DNA of 64,000 bases from Dyadobacter sp. CY347 (GTDB lineage: Bacteria > Bacteroidota > Bacteroidia > Cytophagales > Spirosomataceae), in the NCBI RefSeq assembly GCF_021502655.1, contig NZ_JAKFFT010000008.1, positions 186,001 through 250,000 of the forward strand, written 5' to 3'. Shown here piece after piece: positions 24,409-33,162 of the stretch (position 1 is the stretch's first letter; each line of letters begins with the position of its first letter). The notes under the pieces were generated by a model. It made no database searches. It was not told where the DNA came from and saw nothing but the letters and a program-made list of their open reading frames with translations. A program made the position numbers and the translations under genes.

Positions 24409-25803
24409 CTATTTGTCATAGAACATGTTGCTGCCGCCCGCTTTCCGCTGGATCGTAGATGTAATTTCCTGACTATCTTCCTCTTGCAATGTGCGGGCAT
24501 TTTTCAGCTGCCGCGTAATGCGCGTTCCTGTGATTTTGAAAAGTGCTTCGCTCAGCAACGGATCTTTTGGGTTACCATAAGGATAAAGAATGTTGCCCTC
24601 GCTGGCCGCGATATCCGGCGTGAAACCCACATTGTAATCCGATTTTTTGTCCTTGTTCAAAGATTTTGAAACAATAGGCTGCAATCCCCATTTCACTTTC
24701 TTTTTGGAATCCGTTAATGTTACGGAGCCTACATTTTTACCCACCGTTTTTCCTCCTACCAGCGTCACATTCATATAAGGTTTCAAACCATTAATGAGCA
24801 ATTCACTAGCCGACGCCGAACGCGAAGAAACAAGGAAAACAACATCGTTCAGCTGCGAACCAATGTTCTGGCTCTTACTGGCGAACTTGTCATAAAAATA
24901 AGTTTCGCCATATTTCTTCATGTTCGTTTCCGTCACTTCCGTGTTGTATTCTTTGTAGTAAAAAATATCATTGGCAGCCGCCTTAGCAATTAAGCTCGCC
25001 AGGTTCGTCGCTGAACTCACGTAACCGCCCGGATTATAGCGTAAATCGACGATCAACGCATTCACATTTGCATTTTTAAACTTGCTGAAAATATCATCAA
25101 GCTTTTTGTCATATTGCTTGTTATTAGCCTGAAACGGTTCCGGAATGAATTGATGGTAAACCACATAGCCAATTTTGTTTGCTCCAATGTTGTAAGTTGT
25201 ATCAAAGAAAACAGGATCTTCCTGCAAAACCACCGGCGTGACGTCACGTTTGGTTGTTCCTTCCACTAATGCATTTTCCGCATTGATTGTCGCCAGTGTA
25301 TAAGTGAGTTTTTCCTGGGAATTGAGGAGCTTGCTGTAATTATCGCCCGTCAATTTCTGACCATTTACGCTGCTGAAAATATCGCCTCTGTTAAAACCAG
25401 CCTTATCCGCCGGCGAATCCGGCAACACATAAAGCACAACGCCGATCACATTCTGGCTGCCTGTTGGGAAATAAGTAAGCTTGTATTCCATTCCGGAAGC
25501 CTTTGACTGGCCGCCCAGTGACGCTTCCAGTTCCTCAGCGCTTTCCTGGATCCACGAAAAACGATCGCCATCCGGCCGCGCCGCCGCATCATAGCGATAT
25601 AAAAGTGATTCGAAGAATGAGGCAGGATCTTTGGAATAATCTGGCTTGGTGGTCATGTTATCGTTCCAATAATACCAGTATTTCATGTTTTCGTAAATCC
25701 ACTGATTTGTCTCCGTTTCGGTCGCGGGATCTACATTTTTTTCTTTGCATGAAAGCACTGCTGCGCTGATGGAAAGAATGGCCAGTAATAGTTTGAATTT
25801 CAT
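24409..25803 (-). CDS. S41-family peptidase lipoprotein with PDZ domain
   Basis: A 464-residue envelope protease. The N-terminus is a lipoprotein signal with lipobox AVLSC (Cys19). A PDZ-like domain follows (VLPDSPADKAGFNRGDIFSSVNGQKL, about residues 125-150), then the tail-specific protease core with LIVDLRYNPGGYVSSATNLASLI and the nucleophile region FLVSSRSASASELLING. S41 enzymes cleave proteins from the C-terminus or at exposed sites. Being a lipoprotein, it acts at the periplasmic face of a membrane or on the cell surface. It is 6 bases downstream of the ornithine aminotransferase gene, so both may share a transcript. Confidence 0.9.
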   Translation of the reverse strand: MKFKLLLAILSISAAVLSCKEKNVDPATETETNQWIYENMKYWYYWNDNMTTKPDYSKDPASFFESLLYRYDAAARPDGDRFSWIQESAEELEASLGGQSKASGMEYKLTYFPTGSQNVIGVVLYVLPDSPADKAGFNRGDIFSSVNGQKLTGDNYSKLLNSQEKLTYTLATINAENALVEGTTKRDVTPVVLQEDPVFFDTTYNIGANKIGYVVYHQFIPEPFQANNKQYDKKLDDIFSKFKNANVNALIVDLRYNPGGYVSSATNLASLIAKAAANDIFYYKEYNTEVTETNMKKYGETYFYDKFASKSQNIGSQLNDVVFLVSSRSASASELLINGLKPYMNVTLVGGKTVGKNVGSVTLTDSKKKVKWGLQPIVSKSLNKDKKSDYNVGFTPDIAASEGNILYPYGNPKDPLLSEALFKITGTRITRQLKNARTLQEEDSQEITSTIQRKAGGSNMFYDK

Positions 25804-25809
25804 AAATGG

Positions 25810-27063
25810 CTACGCATTTGCTAAAAAAACCTGCTCGATAATGTCACATGCCTGTTTCATCTGTTTTTCATTGATCACAAGCGGAGGCGCAAAACGTATT
25901 TTATTACCATGCGTAGGCTTGCAGAGCAGCCCTTTTTCCATCATTTTATAACAAAGGTCCATGGCAGTGTGGCTGTCTTCCGTATCATTGATCACGATTG
26001 CATTCAACAAACCCTTTCCTCTAACGACTTCAATCAGAGAACATTGTTTTTGTAAATCAACTATTCTGCTTCTAAAAAGCTGACCCATTTTCTCAGCATT
26101 TTCGGCCAGATTTTCATCTATAACTACTTGTAATGCAGCAACCGTAACCGCGCAAGCCAAAGGATTTCCACCATACGTAGAACCGTGCTCCCCGGGCGCA
26201 ATCGTCAGCATCACTTCATCATCCGCCAACGCAGCCGAAACAGGCATTACGCCACCAGAAAGCGCTTTTCCAAGCACAAGAATATCCGGTTTGACATTAT
26301 CCCAGTCGCAAGCAAGACGCTTCCCTGTGCGCCCGATGCCCGTTTGGACTTCGTCGGCGATGAACAGCACATTGTATTTCGTACAAAGCTCCCGAACACC
26401 TTTGAGATAACCTTCCTTAGGAACTACGACGCCAGCCTCTCCCTGGATCGGCTCGACCATAAAGCCCGCAATGTTCGGATCGGATTTAAATGCATTTTCC
26501 AATGCTTCCAGATCGTCAAAAGGGATTATTTCAAACCCGGGTAAAAACGGTCCGTAGTCATTCGTGCTCGAAGGATCAGTCGAAGCGGAAATCGCTGCTA
26601 ATGTTCGTCCCCAAAAGTTACCCGAAGCATAAACCGTTTTCGCTTTATTCGGCTCAATCCCCTTCACTTTATATGCCCACTTCCGTGTCAGTTTCAAAGC
26701 AGTTTCCCCGCCTTCCACGCCGGAATTCATCATCAGCACTTTATCAAAACCAAAATACTCGCAAAGAAACTGCTCACATTCCCCCAGCTTATCATTATAA
26801 AATGCCCGCGAAGTCAATGTTAACTTCTGCGCCTGCGCAACCAAAGCATCCACAATCTTCGGATGACAATGCCCCTGACTAACAGCACTATAAGCAGACA
26901 AAAAATCCAGATACTGTTTCCCCTCCACATCCCAGACATGCACCCCCAGCCCGCGTTCCAAAACAACCGGCATCGGCTTATAATTATGCGCTCCGTAGCG
27001 ATATTCCAGCTCCATAGCCTGCTGGGAAGCATTCATTTCAATCGTGTCTGTATAGCTTGCCAT
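25810..27063 (-). CDS. rocD: Ornithine--oxo-acid aminotransferase
   Basis: A 417-residue class III PLP aminotransferase. The N-terminal [23 protein letters not shown] and [19 protein letters not shown] are characteristic of ornithine aminotransferase, and the PLP lysine lies in [16 protein letters not shown]. It converts ornithine and 2-oxoglutarate to glutamate semialdehyde and glutamate in arginine/ornithine breakdown and proline synthesis. The length is normal. It is the first gene of a two-gene minus-strand unit with the S41 protease. Confidence 0.92.
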   Translation of the reverse strand: MASYTDTIEMNASQQAMELEYRYGAHNYKPMPVVLERGLGVHVWDVEGKQYLDFLSAYSAVSQGHCHPKIVDALVAQAQKLTLTSRAFYNDKLGECEQFLCEYFGFDKVLMMNSGVEGGETALKLTRKWAYKVKGIEPNKAKTVYASGNFWGRTLAAISASTDPSSTNDYGPFLPGFEIIPFDDLEALENAFKSDPNIAGFMVEPIQGEAGVVVPKEGYLKGVRELCTKYNVLFIADEVQTGIGRTGKRLACDWDNVKPDILVLGKALSGGVMPVSAALADDEVMLTIAPGEHGSTYGGNPLACAVTVAALQVVIDENLAENAEKMGQLFRSRIVDLQKQCSLIEVVRGKGLLNAIVINDTEDSHTAMDLCYKMMEKGLLCKPTHGNKIRFAPPLVINEKQMKQACDIIEQVFLANA

Positions 27064-27132
27064 TATTGATTTATGTGTAAGTCAGGTTGATTTTATATGT
27101 TATGTAAAAATAAGGAAAAGAAGACGAATGTT

Positions 27133-27140
27133 TATCTTTG
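27133..27140 (+). promoter_or_regulatory. -7 promoter box for the first toxin-antitoxin operon
   Basis: TATCTTTG matches TAnnTTTG and lies 55 bases upstream of the antitoxin start at 27196. No clear -33 TTG is seen at the usual spacing. Confidence 0.45.
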
Positions 27141-27195
27141 TAAAAGGCGGGATCGACTTTCAAGTCAAATGTTTCTGAATTTAAATACGAAGATT

Positions 27196-27429
27196 ATGAA
27201 GCTCCAATATATTTCAGACAGCCAGGGAATTACAACCGGTGTTTACATTCCCATCACAGAATGGAATGCACTGAAATCCAAATATGCAGAAATTGAACAG
27301 GAAGAAACGGACAACATTCCACAATGGCACAAGGATGTAGTTTTGGATCGATTAGCAAGCTTCAAAAAAAATCCTGAGCAAGCACAAGATTTTGACACAG
27401 CACTAGATGAAATTGAAAAAGATCTTTAA
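27196..27429 (+). CDS. Type II antitoxin (partner of RelE/ParE toxin)
   Basis: A 77-residue acidic protein beginning MKLQYISDSQGITTGVYIPITEWNAL. The layout is an N-terminal beta segment with a YIPITEW motif, as in small Bacteroidota addiction-module antitoxins, and a charged helical C-terminus (DNIPQWHKDVVLDRLASFKK). The DNA-binding fold is not obvious. The frame is open upstream to 27097, but the ATG at 27196 is downstream of the predicted transcription start. Its TAA shares one base with the toxin ATG (TAATG), indicating coupling. Confidence 0.75.
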   Translation: MKLQYISDSQGITTGVYIPITEWNALKSKYAEIEQEETDNIPQWHKDVVLDRLASFKKNPEQAQDFDTALDEIEKDL

Positions 27430-27731
27430 TGTATAAAGTTTCAATCCTACCATTGGCTAAGCATGACATTCAGGAAGCTGCAATTTGGTATAACGAGCAG
27501 CAGCCAGATTTAGGAAAGCGATTTATTAAATTTATCAGAAGTAAGGTTAAACAAATTTCCGAGAATCCGCAGCTTTATCCGGTTCGTTATCACTCCGTTC
27601 ACACGGCGATTGTTGATGTATTTCCATTCATGATTCACTTTGTGGTAAATGAGGTTGATAGGACAATTTTGATAACGGCTGTGCTTCATACAAGTCTGAA
27701 CCCGGAAAAGTGGTTTGAAAGACAACAATAA
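27429..27731 (+). CDS. RelE/ParE-family toxin
   Basis: A 100-residue basic protein with the RelE/ParE fold signature: LPLAKHDIQEAAIWYNEQQPDLGKRFIKFI at the N-terminus, then NPQLYPVRYHSVHTAIVDVFPFMIHFVVNE and a C-terminal VLHTSLNPEKW. The family either cleaves mRNA at the ribosome (RelE) or poisons gyrase (ParE); WYNEQQPDLGxRF is nearer ParE. The start overlaps the antitoxin stop. It is intact by length. Confidence 0.88.
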   Translation: MYKVSILPLAKHDIQEAAIWYNEQQPDLGKRFIKFIRSKVKQISENPQLYPVRYHSVHTAIVDVFPFMIHFVVNEVDRTILITAVLHTSLNPEKWFERQQ

Positions 27732-27742
27732 ATTAACAAAGC

Positions 27743-27773
27743 TTGAATCATCCGCTGTTCCGGCGTAGCTTTG
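27743..27773 (+). promoter_or_regulatory. Promoter of the TPP-controlled receptor gene
   Basis: A -33 TTG (27743-27745), a 20-base spacer and a -7 box TAGCTTTG (27766-27773) give a full Bacteroidota promoter. Predicted start is near 27780, directly before the riboswitch. Confidence 0.7.
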
Positions 27774-27781
27774 CAGTATAA

Positions 27782-27859
27782 TCTCAAGGGGTGCCCTACC
27801 GAACGGGCTGAGATCAAACCCATATGACCTGATCCGGGTAATGCCGGCGTAGGGAGAGA
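27782..27859 (+). ncRNA. TPP riboswitch (THI element)
   Basis: The conserved TPP aptamer sequence is present: GGGGTGCC, CGGGCTGAGA, ACCTGATCCGGGTAATGCCGGCG and TAGGGA in order. The closing helix P1 pairs TCTC (27782-27785) with GAGA (27856-27859). It binds thiamin pyrophosphate and switches the downstream gene off when the cofactor is plentiful. The start codon of the TonB-dependent receptor is 51 bases downstream. I see no strong terminator between aptamer and gene, so control may be at translation or by a sequestered start region. Confidence 0.95.
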
Positions 27860-27910
27860 AAAGCAACCATTTGATAGGTGGCCCCTGCCTGTTGTAACCA
27901 AAAAATCGCA

Positions 27911-30361
27911 ATGCGAAACGTTACTACCTATCTGTTTATATTCATAATCAGCACATTATCCTTCCGTTCTGCATTCGCACAACGATCCATTTCCGGCCGT
28001 GTTACCGATGCGGAAGACGGAAAACCACTGCCCGGCGCAACCATTAAAGCCAGCGACATCCGCGGCACACAAACCGACGGTGCAGGGAATTTCAGTCTGC
28101 GCAACATTTCCGAAAACATTGGAGCATTAGAAGTCTCATACATTGGTTATCAAACCCAAAAGCTGCCCTTAACCAATGATAACCAGCTGGAAATTAAGCT
28201 TAGCAAAAGCACATTCCAAGCCGATGAAGTGATTATCAACGCAACACGCGCCAATGACAAATCCGCCATGGCATATAGCACGGTCACAGCGGAAGCCATT
28301 GATAAACAAAACCTTGGACAAGATTTGCCCGTTCTCCTCAACTTCACACCATCACTCGTGAGTACGAGTGATGCTGGTGCGGGCATAGGTTACTCGGGCA
28401 TACGCATACGGGGCTCGGATGCAACGCGGATTAATGTGACTGTCAATGGGATTCCCTATAACGATGCGGAAAGCCAGGGCGTGTTTTGGGTGAATATGCC
28501 GGATTTTGCTTCCTCCGTCAGCAGCATTCAGATTCAACGCGGCGTCGGGACTTCGACGAATGGCGCAGGGGCTTTCGGAGCGTCGGTTAACATTAATACC
28601 AATGCATTCCGCGAGGAAGCTTATGCGGAATTGAACAACTCTTACGGGTCGTTCAACACATTCAAAAACACATTGAAAGTCGGTTCCGGGCTGATTAAGG
28701 AAAAGTTTACATTTGATGCACGGCTGTCGCGCGTTTCGTCGGATGGTTATGTGGATCGGGCTTCTTCGGAATTGCATTCTTATTATTTGTCGGGAGGCTA
28801 TTTTGGTAAAAAGAGTTTTGTGCGGGTAAATGTGTTTTCCGGAAATGAGCGGACTTACCAATCGTGGAATGGCGTGCCGGAAGCGAAATTGCGTGGCGAT
28901 CGCGAAGGGATTTTGAGTTACATTGACCGCAATGGTTTGGGAGAAAAAGATGCGCAGAACTTGCTGGACTCTGATGACCGGACTTACAATTCTTACACTT
29001 ACAAAAACGAAATTGATAATTACCGCCAAGATCATTACCAGATCGTTTCGTCGCACAATTTAAGCGATAAATGGATTTTTAACCTCAATGCATTTCTTGT
29101 TCGAGGATTAGGATATTATGAGCAATCGCGGGTGGGTGATGATTATAGCAATTACAATTTGCCCAATGTCGTAGTGGGCCAGGATACGCTTACGAGCACG
29201 GATCTGATCCGTCGCCGCTGGCTGGATAATTATTTTTACGGCTCCACATTTTCATTGGAATACAACAGTTTCAAAAAGCTGACTGCGAGCTTCGGCGGCG
29301 GCTATAATTACTATGACGGCGATCATTATGGCCGCATCATCTGGGCACGCAACGCTGGGAACATTGAAAACGACCATCAATATTATTACAGTAAAGGCAT
29401 TAAGAAGGATTTTAACATTTACGGAAAAGTTTATTACCAACTCACGCCCAAGCTAAATGCATTCGCAGATTTGCAATTCCGAAATGTAAGTCACAACATT
29501 CAAGGAACGGACAACGATCAGATTGCATTGGCAACGGACGAATCTTATTCATTCTTTAATCCAAAAGCAGGGTTGACCTATCAACTGGCGGATCAAAGCT
29601 CGGTTTATGCATCTTATAGCGTAGGAAATCGCGAGCCAAACCGCGATGATTTCACTTCCTCAACGGCTGGTTTGTTTCCAAAAAGCGAGCAATTACAAAA
29701 TGTGGAAGCTGGCTTCAAAACGCAACGCGGCATATTTGGTTTCTCGGCCAATTATTACTTGATGGCTTACAAAAACCAACTTGTTTTAACAGGCCAGATC
29801 AATGATGTCGGCAACTCAGTTCGCGTCAATGTTCCAAAAAGTTACCGCACAGGAATTGAGCTTGAAGGCGCAATTGCGCTGAGCAAATCTTTAAAATGGA
29901 ATGTAAACGCCACATTCAGCCAGAACAAGATCAATGATTTCACCGAATATGTCATCAATTATGACACCGGCGACTATAACACGATCAATCATGGGAAATC
30001 AGACATTTCCTTCTCTCCCAATGCCATCGCCGGAAGCCAGCTGACCTACATAATCAGAAAGGACCTCGAATTGGCATTGCTGAGCAAATATGTAAGTAAG
30101 CAATATCTGGACAACACTTCTTCCGAAACCCGCAAACTGGACGCCTATTTTACCAACGACGTCCGCCTCTCCTGGACGATCAGACCAATCTGGGCACGTG
30201 AGATTTCCTTTAATTTATTGGTAAATAATGTGCTCGAAGAAAAATACGAATCCAACGGTTATACCTACGGATATTTCGCGGGCGGTGCATTAACACAGGA
30301 GAATTTCTACTTCCCGCAGGCAGGCAGGAATTTTCTGGTTGGGGTGAATTTTAGGTTTTGA
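27911..30361 (+). CDS. TonB-dependent receptor, probably for thiamin or a precursor
   Basis: An 816-residue outer-membrane receptor: signal peptide (ending SAFAQ), a carboxypeptidase-regulatory-like beta domain (ISGRVTDAEDGKPLPGATI), the plug domain (GIRIRGSDATRINVTVNGIPYNDAESQGVFWVNMPDFASSVSSIQIQRG region, about residues 170-230) and a 22-strand barrel ending in a C-terminal Phe (NFLVGVNFRF). Together with TonB-ExbBD it imports a ligand across the outer membrane. The TPP riboswitch just upstream strongly suggests the cargo is thiamin, its phosphate esters or moieties. The ATG at 27911 is chosen because the signal peptide starts there. No inner-membrane thiamin transporter follows. Confidence 0.9.
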   Translation: MRNVTTYLFIFIISTLSFRSAFAQRSISGRVTDAEDGKPLPGATIKASDIRGTQTDGAGNFSLRNISENIGALEVSYIGYQTQKLPLTNDNQLEIKLSKSTFQADEVIINATRANDKSAMAYSTVTAEAIDKQNLGQDLPVLLNFTPSLVSTSDAGAGIGYSGIRIRGSDATRINVTVNGIPYNDAESQGVFWVNMPDFASSVSSIQIQRGVGTSTNGAGAFGASVNINTNAFREEAYAELNNSYGSFNTFKNTLKVGSGLIKEKFTFDARLSRVSSDGYVDRASSELHSYYLSGGYFGKKSFVRVNVFSGNERTYQSWNGVPEAKLRGDREGILSYIDRNGLGEKDAQNLLDSDDRTYNSYTYKNEIDNYRQDHYQIVSSHNLSDKWIFNLNAFLVRGLGYYEQSRVGDDYSNYNLPNVVVGQDTLTSTDLIRRRWLDNYFYGSTFSLEYNSFKKLTASFGGGYNYYDGDHYGRIIWARNAGNIENDHQYYYSKGIKKDFNIYGKVYYQLTPKLNAFADLQFRNVSHNIQGTDNDQIALATDESYSFFNPKAGLTYQLADQSSVYASYSVGNREPNRDDFTSSTAGLFPKSEQLQNVEAGFKTQRGIFGFSANYYLMAYKNQLVLTGQINDVGNSVRVNVPKSYRTGIELEGAIALSKSLKWNVNATFSQNKINDFTEYVINYDTGDYNTINHGKSDISFSPNAIAGSQLTYIIRKDLELALLSKYVSKQYLDNTSSETRKLDAYFTNDVRLSWTIRPIWAREISFNLLVNNVLEEKYESNGYTYGYFAGGALTQENFYFPQAGRNFLVGVNFRF

Positions 30362-30404
30362 TTCTCATTTAGAAAATCTGGGTTTGTAGGTCATGGTTTT
30401 TCTT

Positions 30405-30442
30405 AAAATTGGTTTAAGTTTGAACTTGCTTAAACCAATTTT
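30405..30442. promoter_or_regulatory. 14-bp perfect inverted repeat, likely operator of second toxin-antitoxin operon
   Basis: Arms AAAATTGGTTTAAG (30405-30418) and CTTAAACCAATTTT (30429-30442) are perfectly complementary. A smaller palindrome AAGTT-TG-AACTT (30416-30427) overlaps the centre. It lies 16 bases upstream of the antitoxin start, the usual place for an autoregulatory operator. It is not followed by a T-run, so it is not a terminator for the receptor gene. Confidence 0.65.
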
Positions 30443-30458
30443 CACACTATATAATAAA

Positions 30459-31133
30459 ATGAACGACGAAACGCAAACAACCTTTGGGCTAGGAACAGGA
30501 CTTTATACAGTTCCTGACATTGCAGCTATATTACACCTCCCCAAGTCAAAAGTCAGGAGATGGCTTAAAGACTATTGGAACAACCAGTTTTCAACAGACG
30601 ATCAACCGGGATTTTCAGACGGTTTCGGGAACGAGCTTGTAACCAACTTCTATACATTAATTGAATTCTTCGCTTTTTACCAGCTCAGGCAAGAAGGGGT
30701 AACTACTCAAAAAATCATTAAGGCTCATAAAGTGCTTGGTGAAACATTCGAAACAAAATATCCATTTGCAAAATCCAACATTCTCACGGATGGCCGCCAT
30801 GTTTTGTTTTCAGGCAAAGTGGGAGAAATAATTCGGGCTGACGAGACTTTACAAATAACTATCAAAGAAATATTCGAGCCATTTTGCAGGAAAATAGATT
30901 TTAACAAAAACGACCTTGCTGAACGGTTCTTCCCATTGGGAAAAGATCACAGTATTGTCATTGATCCTAAAAGGCAGTTTGGCCAGCCAGTAATAGGCAA
31001 TACAAATATTCTTTCCGAGAGTGTATTTAATCTATTCCGCGGCGGCGAGTCCGTTGAAGTAATTCAAAGACTTTATGACTTAACGAAAGCACAGGTGAAT
31101 GATGCCATTTTCTATCACCAGCACGCGGCATGA
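30459..31133 (+). CDS. DUF433-type antitoxin with N-terminal HTH
   Basis: A 224-residue protein. The N-terminal part (YTVPDIAAILHLPKSKVRRWLKDYW) is a MerR-like helix-turn-helix; the C-terminal part (FGQPVIGNTNILSESVFNLFRGGESVEVIQRLYDLTKAQVNDAIFYHQ) is a DUF433/VapB-like domain. Such proteins pair with DUF5615 PIN-like toxins. The frame is open to 30393, but that start would lie inside the promoter palindrome. Its stop overlaps the toxin start by 4 bases (ATGA). Confidence 0.82.
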   Translation: MNDETQTTFGLGTGLYTVPDIAAILHLPKSKVRRWLKDYWNNQFSTDDQPGFSDGFGNELVTNFYTLIEFFAFYQLRQEGVTTQKIIKAHKVLGETFETKYPFAKSNILTDGRHVLFSGKVGEIIRADETLQITIKEIFEPFCRKIDFNKNDLAERFFPLGKDHSIVIDPKRQFGQPVIGNTNILSESVFNLFRGGESVEVIQRLYDLTKAQVNDAIFYHQHAA

Positions 31134-31531
31134 CGAGAATTTACATTGACGAAAACATTTCCCCACATATCGCCGCAGGATTAGACATTTTAGAGAAACC
31201 ACTAGGATATAACTTTGAAGTTGTGTCGATAATAAGCGTTTTTGGAAAAGGCGCTCTGGATGAAGATTGGTTGCCAAAAATTGGTACTGAAAGAGCCGTG
31301 GTAATTACCCAAGATCTAAACATCCATAGAACTAAAAGTCAACGACGCCTTTTTGAAGAACATAAAGTGGGCGTTTGTTTCCTAAGTCCGCCATCAAAGA
31401 ACGGATATCAATATTGGGAAATGGTTGAACAAATCATCAGGCGCTGGCAGGAGATAAAAAAGCTCTGCAAGGAGCAGCGACCGTTTGCATTTCGCTGCAC
31501 TTCGAGAAGTAGCGCTTTTGAGCGTTTGTAA
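31130..31531 (+). CDS. DUF5615 PIN-like toxin
   Basis: A 133-residue protein with the PIN-like acidic pattern: IYIDENISPHIAAGLD at the N-terminus, DEDWLPKIG, and VVITQDLNIHRTKSQ (the second acidic site with ITxDxxxH). Partners of DUF433 antitoxins of this kind are predicted RNases. The last residues (RPFAFRCTSRSSAFERL) are in line with the family's C-terminal end. Overlap with the antitoxin gene indicates coupled translation. Activity as a toxin is inferred from family and context only. Confidence 0.82.
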   Translation: MTRIYIDENISPHIAAGLDILEKPLGYNFEVVSIISVFGKGALDEDWLPKIGTERAVVITQDLNIHRTKSQRRLFEEHKVGVCFLSPPSKNGYQYWEMVEQIIRRWQEIKKLCKEQRPFAFRCTSRSSAFERL

Positions 31532-31581
31532 CCAATGCACTTTTCTTGTCCAACGAAGGTGTGACCTTACTTCTTTCTCCC

Positions 31582-31589
31582 TAACTTTG
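31582..31589 (+). promoter_or_regulatory. -7 box (TAACTTTG) directly before hemE
   Basis: TAACTTTG matches TAnnTTTG and ends 4 bases before the hemE ATG at 31594, so the transcript is probably leaderless. No convincing -33 TTG is seen. Confidence 0.5.
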
Positions 31590-31593
31590 CCGC

Positions 31594-32619
31594 ATGGAAT
31601 TGAAAAATGATCTTTTGCTTCGGGCGGCGCGTGGGGAGAAAACGGAACGCACGCCTGTTTGGATGATGCGGCAGGCTGGCCGGATTTTGGCTGAATATAG
31701 GGCCGTTCGTGAGAAGGCCGGAAGTTTTATCAAGTTGGCTACAACGCCGGAAATGGCTGCCGAGGTTACATTGCAACCAGTTGATTTGTTGGGTGTTGAT
31801 GCGGCGATTATATTTTCTGACATTCTGGTGATTCCCGAAGCAATGGGATTGCCTTATGAAATGGTGGAGAAAAGCGGGCCGATTTTTCCTGCAACAGTTC
31901 ATACAATTCAAGATCTTGACAAACTGCACATTGCGGAGCCGGAAACGGATTTGAAATATGTGCTGGATGCTATTAAGCTGACAAAAGACGGCTTATACGG
32001 ACGTGTTCCGCTAATCGGTTTTGCCGGGGCGCCTTTTACGATTTTCTGTTACATGACGGAAGGCAAGGGTTCTAAGACATTTTCAGTCGCCAAAAAACAT
32101 CTTTATGCCGATCCTGAATTCTCGCATTTATTGCTTCAAAAAATAACGGATAGCACGATTGCTTACCTGAAAGCGCAAGTTGTGGCGGGTGCTAATCTGG
32201 TTCAAATCTTTGATTCCTGGGCCGGAATCTTGTCGCCGGAACAATACAACACATTTTCTTTACCTTACATTAAGCAGATCTGCGACGCTATTGATGAAGT
32301 TCCGGTGACCGTGTTTGCCAAAGGCGCATTCTTCGCGCGGAAAGCCATTAGCGAGCTTAGTTGCTCGGTTGTGGGCTTAGATTGGAATATGGACATTGCG
32401 GAATCACGAGAACTGATCCCTAATAAAACGCTTCAAGGGAATCTTGATCCCTGCGTGCTGTATGCTTCCTATGATCAGATCCGGAAAGAGGTGAAGAATA
32501 TGGTGCAACAATTTGGCACACAGCGTTATATCGCCAATCTGGGTCACGGCGTTTATCCGGACACTGATCCTGATAAAGTGCGCTGTTTCATCGAATCCGT
32601 TAAAGAATTTTCTTCCTAG
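31594..32619 (+). CDS. hemE: Uroporphyrinogen decarboxylase
   Basis: A 341-residue cytoplasmic enzyme that decarboxylates uroporphyrinogen III to coproporphyrinogen III in heme synthesis. The two family signatures are visible: [17 protein letters not shown] near the N-terminus (substrate-binding Arg) and [22 protein letters not shown] in the middle. [16 protein letters not shown] and [15 protein letters not shown] complete the pattern. Length is normal. No other heme gene is adjacent; a sugar phosphatase gene follows 12 bases later and may be co-transcribed. Confidence 0.95.
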   Translation: MELKNDLLLRAARGEKTERTPVWMMRQAGRILAEYRAVREKAGSFIKLATTPEMAAEVTLQPVDLLGVDAAIIFSDILVIPEAMGLPYEMVEKSGPIFPATVHTIQDLDKLHIAEPETDLKYVLDAIKLTKDGLYGRVPLIGFAGAPFTIFCYMTEGKGSKTFSVAKKHLYADPEFSHLLLQKITDSTIAYLKAQVVAGANLVQIFDSWAGILSPEQYNTFSLPYIKQICDAIDEVPVTVFAKGAFFARKAISELSCSVVGLDWNMDIAESRELIPNKTLQGNLDPCVLYASYDQIRKEVKNMVQQFGTQRYIANLGHGVYPDTDPDKVRCFIESVKEFSS

Positions 32620-32631
32620 CAATTCCTTTTT

Positions 32632-33162
32632 ATGTCTCTACCCAAAACAAAATGCATCTTCCTCGACCGTGACGGAGTGCTGAATGAGGATTGCCCGGAT
32701 TATTTGTATGAGTTGGAAAAACTGGTGATTCCCGAAGGCGTTGTGGAAGCACTTCAAGCTTTGAAAAAGGCTGGTTATCTGCTGGTTGTAATTACAAATC
32801 AGGCTGGCATTGCGAAGGGACTTTATAATGCTGACAATGTTTATGCCATTCACGAAGCTATGCAGCAGGCATCCGGCAATGCATTGGACGATCTTTATTT
32901 CTCACCTTATCATCCGAATGTTTCAGGCGTTTCGCTTTCCAGGAAACCTGGTTCGCTCATGCTTGAAAAGGCGATTGCGAAATATAATATAGATGTTGAG
33001 CAGTCCTGGATGATCGGCGACCGGGACAGGGATATGGAGGCAGGACGAAATGCGGGGGCGAAAACAATTCAGATTGTTCCAGAAAATGAAGCGTCAACAG
33101 GTGATTTTGCTGCGGTCAGTTTGTTCGAGGCAGCTAAAATAATCCTGGAAGGTAAAATTTAG
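32632..33162 (+). CDS. gmhB: HAD-family D-glycero-manno-heptose-1,7-bisphosphate 7-phosphatase
   Basis: A 176-residue HAD-IIIA phosphatase. Motif I is FLDRDGVLNED (nucleophile Asp and acid/base Asp), motif II is VVITNQAG, and the late acidic motif is MIGDRDRDMEAGRNAGA. The loop with YFSPYHPN fits GmhB-like enzymes, although it lacks the usual clustered zinc cysteines (CxH...CxC): only one part, a His, is visible, so metal binding there may be lost and a related histidinol-type HAD cannot be excluded. GmhB dephosphorylates heptose bisphosphate for LPS core synthesis. Its stop overlaps a small lipoprotein gene on the other strand. Confidence 0.75.
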   Translation: MSLPKTKCIFLDRDGVLNEDCPDYLYELEKLVIPEGVVEALQALKKAGYLLVVITNQAGIAKGLYNADNVYAIHEAMQQASGNALDDLYFSPYHPNVSGVSLSRKPGSLMLEKAIAKYNIDVEQSWMIGDRDRDMEAGRNAGAKTIQIVPENEASTGDFAAVSLFEAAKIILEGKI

